Part shown: piece after piece, positions 5,382 to 10,192 of the stretch
How positions within the stretch are numbered: position 1 is the first letter of the stretch
How the letters are laid out: the number at the start of each line of letters is the position of its first letter
Assembly: GCF_946479605.1 (NCBI RefSeq)
Contig: NZ_CAMLGT010000131.1
Coordinates: forward strand, 1-10,192
Origin: an uncultured Lacibacter sp.
GTDB lineage: Bacteria > Bacteroidota > Bacteroidia > Chitinophagales > Chitinophagaceae
Direction of reading: 5' to 3'
DNA: 10,192 nucleotides
The notes under the pieces: generated by a model
Told to the model about the DNA's origin: nothing
The model's database searches: none
The model's input: the letters and a program-made list of their open reading frames with translations, nothing else
Made by a program: the position numbers and the translations under genes

Positions 5382-6059
5382 TTATTGCATATTCCTTAAT
5401 TCATCAAGAGTTAAAGATTTGTAGATAAACCCTTTTGATTTTGCATACTCCTCAATTGAATAAGTAAATCCTGCTTTTATTCTTCGTTCATTCACATTGT
5501 TCGCATCTCTCACAGGCCAAATGACCCAGACTCGATTCGTCTTTTTCGTAACGGGATCAACAACATCAAACCCTGTTATTTGCGTGCCGTACTCCTGTTC
5601 CTTTTCAGTTTGCATCAGATGCCTGTCTAGCATCATTGCAAATAAATAAAATGGCAATTCCATTTTTTCTGCAGCTTCTTTTACAAGAGAAAGATATTTT
5701 TCTATTTGATCAGAATGCTGAAGAATGTAAAAGGCAACTTCATTTGTTTTATCCCCTACTAATGATTTACCTGGATAGCCATGCTTGCATAAGATAATTG
5801 TCAGCTTACTCATATTAACAGAATCAAGGAAGGATTGCTTTGTCCACAGATAAGAAAGCAACTCCACTTTTGGAACATTTAAATCTGCAGCAAGAGAATC
5901 CTCTTTTCCAGCATATGCCAACCCTATTATCGTTCGGTATTTCTGATCGGCAATAAGCATCGAATCGAGTTTTATCTTTAACTCTTTATTATAGCTGGAT
6001 TGAGCGGCTACATTTTTAAAAAACAAAGCGAAAACAATAAGATAAAATGAGCGTATCAT
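5382..6059 (-). CDS. Secreted DUF6624 family protein
   Basis: A 225-residue protein with an N-terminal signal peptide (SFYLIVFALFFKNVAAQ, cleavage near residue 19-20), so probably periplasmic. The conserved core is recognisable as DUF6624: HGYPGKSLVG (93-102), EVAFYILQHSD (107-117), LFAMMLDRHLM (139-149) and EYGTQ (156-160), followed by the RRIKAGF segment (192-198). His and Asp residues in HGYP, QHSD and DR are candidates for a functional site, but I know of no demonstrated function for the family. No Cys follows the signal peptide, so it is not a lipoprotein. It is on the same strand as the ArsR operon but about 120 bases upstream, with the operon's own promoter between them. It therefore looks monocistronic. 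No clear promoter or terminator is visible. Confidence 0.85.
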   Translation of the reverse strand: MIRSFYLIVFALFFKNVAAQSSYNKELKIKLDSMLIADQKYRTIIGLAYAGKEDSLAADLNVPKVELLSYLWTKQSFLDSVNMSKLTIILCKHGYPGKSLVGDKTNEVAFYILQHSDQIEKYLSLVKEAAEKMELPFYLFAMMLDRHLMQTEKEQEYGTQITGFDVVDPVTKKTNRVWVIWPVRDANNVNERRIKAGFTYSIEEYAKSKGFIYKSLTLDELRNMQ

Positions 6060-6118
6060 CGATTAATTCAAAAGTGAAGTTGATGCCGAATGTAGAAAAA
6101 TAGACGGAGGAATTGTTT

Positions 6119-6195
6119 GACCTGTCAGGTTAAGCTTTAAAATGCAGGATCCTGCCTATCAGAAACCTTCCTTAACCTCACAAACCTTACAGGTC
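6119..6195. repeat. 77-bp nested palindromic intergenic repeat
   Basis: The arms GACCTGTCAGGTT (6119-6131) and AACCTTACAGGTC (6183-6195) pair at 12 of 13 positions. A second pair, AGGTTAAG (6127-6134) and CTTAACCT (6171-6178), overlaps the first, so alternative foldings are possible. The centre is a perfect 12-bp palindrome, GCAGGATCCTGC (6144-6155). It lies between the divergent DUF6624 and radical SAM genes. ACCTGTCAGGTT-type words are, as I recall, frequent in intergenic DNA of Bacteroidota, so this is probably a dispersed repeat. It differs from the palindrome at 2929-2991. Confidence 0.6.
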
Positions 6196-6198
6196 GGA

Positions 6199-6229
6199 TT
6201 GCGCCCTTGCCCCAGATGAACTATTTTTG
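6199..6229 (+). promoter_or_regulatory. Candidate promoter of the radical SAM gene
   Basis: TTG at 6199-6201 is followed after 20 bases by TATTTTTG at 6222-6229, an exact TAnnTTTG match at the expected spacing. The ATG at 6234 begins only 4 bases after the element, so transcription would start at or next to the start codon, giving a leaderless or nearly leaderless mRNA. An upstream start at 6207 would lie inside this promoter. Confidence 0.45.
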
Positions 6230-6233
6230 CCCA

Positions 6234-7901
6234 ATGCGTTTGTTACTCACCACCCTTAATGCAAAATATATTCACCTTAACCTGGCGATCCGTATTTTGT
6301 ATGAATTGAATAAGCACCACGAAGGTTTGTCGTGGAAGGAATTTACGATACGCATGAATGTAGATGAGATCGCTAAGGAATGTGCGGATAACGACGTAGT
6401 GGCGTTCAGTTGTTATATCTGGAATATTACGCAAACGCTGAAGGTGGCGGAACGCATCAAAGCCATTAACCCTAACTGCAAAATTTTATTAGGCGGACCG
6501 GAAGTGAGTTATGAGTGGGAGGAATTCATTTCCAGGGATTGTATCGATTACATTATTACCGGTGAAGGTGAAATTCCGTTTCATGAATTTTTAACCCACT
6601 ACCCAAACGTTGAAGCCGTTCCGAATCTTGTATATAAAGTAGATGGAGAAGTTCGATACGAAGAAAAAGGCGTGACCTATGATGTAAGCAATTTCATTGG
6701 CGTAAACCCCTACATCAACGATGCGGTTGAAGACCTGTACAACAAGGTTTGTTATATTGAAACAAGTCGTGGTTGCCCGTACAAATGTGGTTTCTGTTTG
6801 GCGAGTCTCGATAACAATGTGCGTTACCTGCCAATGGCCGATATTAAAAGCAACCTGCTTTATTTAATGACGCATGGCCGTGTGATCAAATTCCTCGACC
6901 GTACGTTTAACATGAAGCGTGATTTTACACTGGATGTGTTTCAGTTTATTCTTGATAACCATAAACCAGGCAATGTATTTCAGTTTGAGATCACTGCCGA
7001 TATTCTGCATCCCGATATCATTAAGTTCATTAACGAGAAAGTGCCCAAAGGTTTGTTCCGTTTTGAAATTGGTATTCAAACAGTGAATCAAAAAGCCAAC
7101 CTGGAAGTAAGCCGAAAACAGAATTTCGAAAAAACAAAAGGCATCATTAAACAAGTGCAGGATGTGGTGGATCTCCATCTCGATCTCATCGTTGGTTTGC
7201 CGCTCGATTATTTTGAAGACATCAAATACAGCTTTGAAGAAGTGTTCAAACTATTTGCACCCGAATTACAATTGGGCTTCCTCAAATTCTTAAGAGGAAC
7301 ACCGGTACGCAAAACAGCTGCCGCACATGGTTATATCTACGATCCTGTTGCACCTTACCAGATCATCGAAAGCAAATACATGAGCAAGGCCGAACTGGAA
7401 CAGGTTGTACTGGCCGAAGAAGCATTAGAAATATATTGGAATAAGCCAAGAGCCATCCATACACTCAAATATGTAACGGCTTATTACAGTGTGTTTGATT
7501 TCTTTCAAGGCTTAGGTACTTACTTTACCCAACATTCCGATTTGCACAAACACGATCTGAAAGATGTGTACACGATCCTGTTTGCTTATGCAAAAGAAGC
7601 ATATCCTGAAGATGCAGTGTTGCAACAACTGATCAGCATTGATTACTATTTGCAACATAAAATAAAACCGGTGTCGCTGTTGCTGCCCGAACTCGATGCA
7701 TCCATCAAACAACAACTCATTGAACAACACAAACTCAACCACCATAAACTGCGTTTTGCAATGTTGCCTGTAACATTCAACTGGCAGGAGTTTATACAGC
7801 ACAATCATATTATTGCAGCAGATGCAGTAATGGCAATTTCGTTCGATGGAAAACAGAAGCCGGAAGTGCTGGAGCCGCTTGGCATTAAAAAAGGGATATA
7901 A
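6234..7901 (+). CDS. B12-binding-type radical SAM protein with DUF4080 tail
   Basis: A 555-residue radical SAM enzyme. Residues 1 to about 125 form a Rossmann-like B12-binding-type domain (LLTTLNAKYIHLNLAIR, then VVAFSCYIWN, ILLGGPEVS and ITGEGE). The radical SAM core starts at ETSRGCPYKCGFC, with the 4Fe-4S ligands Cys181, Cys185 and Cys188, and continues through FEITADILHPD, FRFEIGIQTVN and LHLDLIVGLP. The C-terminal ~180 residues match the DUF4080 family. The canonical cobalamin motif DxHxxG is not seen, so cobalamin binding is doubtful. The substrate is unknown. The frame opens at 6207, but the ATG at 6234 is preferred because homologues as I know them begin with M-(K/R)-hhLLTTLNAKY, and a promoter covers the upstream region. 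It appears monocistronic. Confidence 0.9.
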   Translation: MRLLLTTLNAKYIHLNLAIRILYELNKHHEGLSWKEFTIRMNVDEIAKECADNDVVAFSCYIWNITQTLKVAERIKAINPNCKILLGGPEVSYEWEEFISRDCIDYIITGEGEIPFHEFLTHYPNVEAVPNLVYKVDGEVRYEEKGVTYDVSNFIGVNPYINDAVEDLYNKVCYIETSRGCPYKCGFCLASLDNNVRYLPMADIKSNLLYLMTHGRVIKFLDRTFNMKRDFTLDVFQFILDNHKPGNVFQFEITADILHPDIIKFINEKVPKGLFRFEIGIQTVNQKANLEVSRKQNFEKTKGIIKQVQDVVDLHLDLIVGLPLDYFEDIKYSFEEVFKLFAPELQLGFLKFLRGTPVRKTAAAHGYIYDPVAPYQIIESKYMSKAELEQVVLAEEALEIYWNKPRAIHTLKYVTAYYSVFDFFQGLGTYFTQHSDLHKHDLKDVYTILFAYAKEAYPEDAVLQQLISIDYYLQHKIKPVSLLLPELDASIKQQLIEQHKLNHHKLRFAMLPVTFNWQEFIQHNHIIAADAVMAISFDGKQKPEVLEPLGIKKGI

Positions 7902-7922
7902 TTTTTAAACTATTCCAGGCAG

Positions 7923-7950
7923 TTGTCCTCTTCGTTTTGTAGTACCTTTC
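7923..7950 (+). promoter_or_regulatory. Candidate promoter of the TPR gene
   Basis: TTG at 7923-7925 and TACCTTTC at 7943-7950 (one mismatch from TAnnTTTG) are separated by 17 bases, 31 bases before the ATG at 7982. It is a weak but plausible match in the 80-base gap after the radical SAM gene. Confidence 0.3.
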
Positions 7951-7981
7951 TATCCCAAAACATACCATCAAACCATTTGTA

Positions 7982-9121
7982 ATGAAAAAGATATTTTCCG
8001 TATTCATCCTTTGCGTAGCCACCACTTTAGCAGCAACTGCACAGTCAACCGCCGTTGAATATTACGAACAGGGATTGCAACTGAAAAAAGATAAAAAGAT
8101 AGCTGAAGCAATCGCCGCCTTTTTAAAAGCCACACAGCTTCGGGATAATTATGCTGCTGCCAGGTATGAATTGGGATGGTGCTATAACGATACAAAAGAA
8201 TACAGCAAAGCCATTTACAATTTGCGACAGGCGAGAAACGAATGGTCAACAATTCCCAAATTATTTTTTGAGTTGGGTTATGCATTTGAAAATTCCGGTT
8301 CTTACGATTCAGCCATAACCGCTTATATGCGTTGTTCAGCGTTAAAGCCCGACTACAGCAATTTATACAAGCGTATCGGTTTCTGTTACTATTTCAAAGA
8401 TGAGTTTGAAGATGCTCTTGATTACTTTGAACGGCAGGAAGAAAAAACGACAGCGGAAATTACCGATCACCTTTTTTGGTACCGGAAAGGATTTTGTTAT
8501 AATGCTTTGAAAGAGTATGCTGATGCGGTAACAGCGTTAACAAGTGCTTACCAATACAAAAGCAATTACTTAAACACATTACTTGAGTTGGGGTTTGCCT
8601 GCTCAAGACTGAAGCGTAATGACGATGCCATCAAATGGTATAAACTGGCCATTGAGATTGATCCGAAAAGTCATATTCCGTACAATGGCATTGGCGAAGT
8701 GTACAGAGACAATATCAAGGACTGTAACATTTCGATGACCTGGTATAAAAAAGTGCTGACAGACATTAATCCTTCCGAACGGAAAGCAAATTTTGGGTAT
8801 GCGTATTGTTTAAACTCGCAGGGGAAATACAGTGAAGCAATTTCTTATCTCAAAAAAGCCATTGAAGCAGAAGATACGTATACTGCCGCTTATGTTGAAT
8901 TAGGCTATAGTTATTATATGACCGGCAGCAATGCCACTGCTGTTGAAATGCTGAACAAAGCACTAAGTCTCAACAATCAAAACGCCAATGCCCGTTATTA
9001 TCTTGGTCTTATTTACATCAAGGAAGGCAACCGTACCAAAGCACAGCAAATGGTTGATGAGTTGAAAAGACTGGGCTCTGCGAATGCAACTTCTCTCCAG
9101 CAGAAAGTAAATGCGATGTAA
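7982..9121 (+). CDS. Secreted tetratricopeptide-repeat protein
   Basis: A 379-residue protein with a signal peptide (MKKIFSVFILCVATTLAATA, cleavage before Gln21), so it acts in the periplasm or at the cell surface. The remainder is almost entirely about ten tandem TPR units of 31-37 residues. Examples are AVEYYEQGLQLKKDKKIAEA from residue 24, AARYELGWCYNDTKEYSKAI, FFELGYAFENSGSYDSAI, LLELGFACSRLKRNDDAIKW, AYVELGYSYYMTGSNATAVE and ARYYLGLIYIKEGNRTKAQQ. The Gly-x-x-(Tyr/Cys)-Tyr pattern in helix A repeats through the series. TPR arrays are protein-protein interaction scaffolds; the partner is unknown and no enzymatic domain is fused. The ATG directly precedes the signal peptide. The gene is flanked by gaps of 80 and 151 bases and is probably its own transcription unit. 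Confidence 0.92.
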   Translation: MKKIFSVFILCVATTLAATAQSTAVEYYEQGLQLKKDKKIAEAIAAFLKATQLRDNYAAARYELGWCYNDTKEYSKAIYNLRQARNEWSTIPKLFFELGYAFENSGSYDSAITAYMRCSALKPDYSNLYKRIGFCYYFKDEFEDALDYFERQEEKTTAEITDHLFWYRKGFCYNALKEYADAVTALTSAYQYKSNYLNTLLELGFACSRLKRNDDAIKWYKLAIEIDPKSHIPYNGIGEVYRDNIKDCNISMTWYKKVLTDINPSERKANFGYAYCLNSQGKYSEAISYLKKAIEAEDTYTAAYVELGYSYYMTGSNATAVEMLNKALSLNNQNANARYYLGLIYIKEGNRTKAQQMVDELKRLGSANATSLQQKVNAM

Positions 9122-9272
9122 CAGGGCTACTGATTTATGCTTGTCTTTATTTTCCTTTTTAAACCTGAAAATTCATTTTACGGGCTTTGGTTATCACCGT
9201 ATAGAAGCTGCTTTTTTCCTTGCCGAATCAGCATTTTCAACATCTTTTTTTTCATTAGTACATTCGCAACAG

Positions 9273-9755
9273 ATGCGCCGCTTCCTGCAAAGATATAAAC
9301 AGGTATTTCTTTATGCTGCTTCGTTGGTAGCACTTCTGATTTTATTGCAGGTATTGCAGTACAGGTTTGTATTGCTGAGTCATTCCTATGAGATTTACAT
9401 TTTCTGCATTGCTGTTGTCTTTACCGGTTTGGGCATTTGGCTGGCCTTAAAACTGGTGAAACCCAAAAAAGAAATTGAAACCATTGTTGTAGAGAAGAAT
9501 GTGTATGTAACTACACCCACAGAAGAAGATCTTCAACAGATGGAAGCACAGCGGCAGAAGCTCGGTTTAAGTAACCGTGAAACAGAAGTGCTGCAGCTGA
9601 TGGCCGAAGGCTTGAGCAACCAGGAAATTGCTGAACGCTTATTTCTTTCATTGGCTACGATTAAAACACATTCCTCCAATTTGTTTTTGAAGCTGGATGT
9701 AAAACGCCGAACACAGGCGGTGGAAAAAGCAAGGCAGCTGGGGTTGATTGTATAA
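9273..9755 (+). CDS. Membrane-anchored LuxR-type transcriptional regulator
   Basis: A 160-residue protein with two membrane helices (about 11-29, LYAASLVALLILLQVL, and 40-62, EIYIFCIAVVFTGLGIWLAL), a linker, and a C-terminal LuxR/GerE helix-turn-helix (about 99-158: LSNRETEVLQLMAEGLSNQE, then SLATIKTHSSNLFLKLDVKR). It has no receiver or PAS domain, so it is not a classical response regulator; the membrane part may hold the DNA-binding domain at the inner membrane or sense the envelope. The frame is open back to 9111, overlapping the TPR gene, but that extension has no conserved features. The ATG at 9273 directly precedes a positively charged segment and the first helix. A DUF4199 gene follows after 105 bases, a pairing I recall from other Bacteroidota. 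Confidence 0.87.
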   Translation: MRRFLQRYKQVFLYAASLVALLILLQVLQYRFVLLSHSYEIYIFCIAVVFTGLGIWLALKLVKPKKEIETIVVEKNVYVTTPTEEDLQQMEAQRQKLGLSNRETEVLQLMAEGLSNQEIAERLFLSLATIKTHSSNLFLKLDVKRRTQAVEKARQLGLIV

Positions 9756-9796
9756 ACCTCATCCTTTGGTATTAAATTCCTGTTGTACAAACAGTT

Positions 9797-9812
9797 TCAT
9801 ACTTTAGTATGA
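9797..9812. promoter_or_regulatory. 16-bp palindrome upstream of DUF4199, candidate operator
   Basis: TCATACT-TT-AGTATGA is a perfect inverted repeat with 7-base arms, 48 bases upstream of the DUF4199 ATG. A second, shorter palindrome, TTGTACAA, lies at 9783-9790. Size and position suit a dimeric regulator, possibly the LuxR-type protein encoded just upstream. The stem is AT-rich and lacks a following T-run, so a terminator is less likely. Confidence 0.35.
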
Positions 9813-9860
9813 GAGCTTTCTTTTGCCAAAACTCCATCTTTACTGCCTAAAATCTCTTGT

Positions 9861-10192
9861 ATGAAAAAGAATGTTCTTGTTTTTGGTCTTATCTCCGGGT
9901 TGATTGTTTCTACGCTCATGGCTTTCAGCATGATCTATTTGTATAACAACCCAAATGCTGATCATGGTGCCGGTTCAATGGTAGTTGGTTACCTGAGTAT
10001 GTTGCTGGCTTTTTCCCTGATCTATGTTGCGGTAAAAAATTTCCGTGACAAACAAAATGGAGGCGTTATCAGTTTTGGCAAAGCATTTAAAATTGGTTTA
10101 TTGATCGCACTCATCGGCTCCACCATGTATGTGATCATGTGGGCATTGCTTTATAATTTCTATATGCCCGATTTTATGGAGCGGTATTGTGC
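9861..10192 (+). CDS. DUF4199 family membrane protein, N-terminal part
   Basis: The first 110 codons of an integral membrane protein; the frame continues beyond the window. Three membrane segments are visible: about residues 4-28 (VLVFGLISGLIVSTLMAFSM), 40-60 (MVVGYLSMLLAFSLIYVAV) and 76-100 (FKIGLLIALIGSTMYVIMWA). The motif YVAVKNFRDKQNGGVISFGK between the second and third is typical of DUF4199, whose function is unknown and whose members usually have four membrane segments. The ATG is the first possible start and is followed by two lysines that would keep the N-terminus inside. The LuxR-type gene directly upstream makes regulation of one by the other plausible. Confidence 0.85.
   Translation, partial: MKKNVLVFGLISGLIVSTLMAFSMIYLYNNPNADHGAGSMVVGYLSMLLAFSLIYVAVKNFRDKQNGGVISFGKAFKIGLLIALIGSTMYVIMWALLYNFYMPDFMERYC

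Noticed and set aside
6087..6094. -7 element for the DUF6624 gene (TACATTCG on the minus strand)
   Set aside because: One mismatch and no -33 TTG/TTTG at the right distance; too weak to annotate.
9111..9272. LuxR-type protein starting inside the TPR gene
   Set aside because: The 54 extra residues show no conserved feature, and the ATG at 9273 fits a lysine/arginine-rich start before the first membrane helix.
9797..9812. Intrinsic terminator of the LuxR-type gene
   Set aside because: The 7-bp stem is AT-rich and no T-run follows; an operator is the better reading.
1..10192. CRISPR array, tRNA/rRNA genes, integrase or phage genes
   Set aside because: No regularly spaced repeats, no cloverleaf-like sequence and no mobile-element protein were seen on either strand.

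Overview
This window is a chromosomal stretch of a Bacteroidota bacterium, most likely of the family Chitinophagaceae (inference). The evidence is a SusC/TonB-type outer-membrane receptor with a carboxypeptidase-regulatory N-terminus, the families DUF983, DUF4080, DUF4199 and DUF6624, the lack of strong Shine-Dalgarno sequences, and several Bacteroidota-type promoters (TAnnTTTG at about -7, TTG/TTTG at about -33). Base composition is moderately AT-rich and looks even throughout. I see no RNA gene, CRISPR array, integrase or transposase, and no gene-free stretch longer than 300 bases.

Layout. (1) 1-642, minus: 5' part of a TonB-dependent outer-membrane receptor, cut by the window edge. (2) 892-1776, plus: an AraC-family regulator divergent from the receptor, followed 4 bases later by a DUF983 membrane protein (1781-2272). 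The intergenic region holds a 21-bp-spaced direct repeat of the kind AraC proteins bind. (3) 2288-2860, minus: an uracil-DNA-glycosylase superfamily protein with four candidate Fe-S cysteines; a 63-bp nested palindrome lies upstream. (4) 5263 down to 3000, minus: a five-gene operon of an ArsR-type regulator and four consecutive SRPBCC/AHSA1 (START-fold) proteins. Its promoter is embedded in a cluster of palindromic operator-like sites. (5) 5382-6059, minus: a secreted DUF6624 protein. (6) 6119-6195: a second, unrelated nested palindrome. (7) 6234-7901, plus: a B12-binding-type radical SAM protein with a DUF4080 tail. (8) 7982-9121, plus: a secreted protein made of about ten TPR units. (9) 9273-9755, plus: a small membrane-anchored LuxR-type regulator, followed by the start of a DUF4199 membrane protein (9861 to the window end).

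How the genes may work together. The clearest self-contained system is the ArsR plus four-SRPBCC operon. The ArsR lacks the classical metal-binding cysteine motif and probably represses its own promoter; the four ligand-binding-fold proteins are the effectors or binders. The AraC regulator may control itself, DUF983 and perhaps the divergent receptor. The LuxR-like protein and DUF4199 are a probable functional pair separated by a palindrome that could be an operator. The remaining genes look like individual housekeeping or accessory functions. All regulatory assignments come from sequence pattern only.
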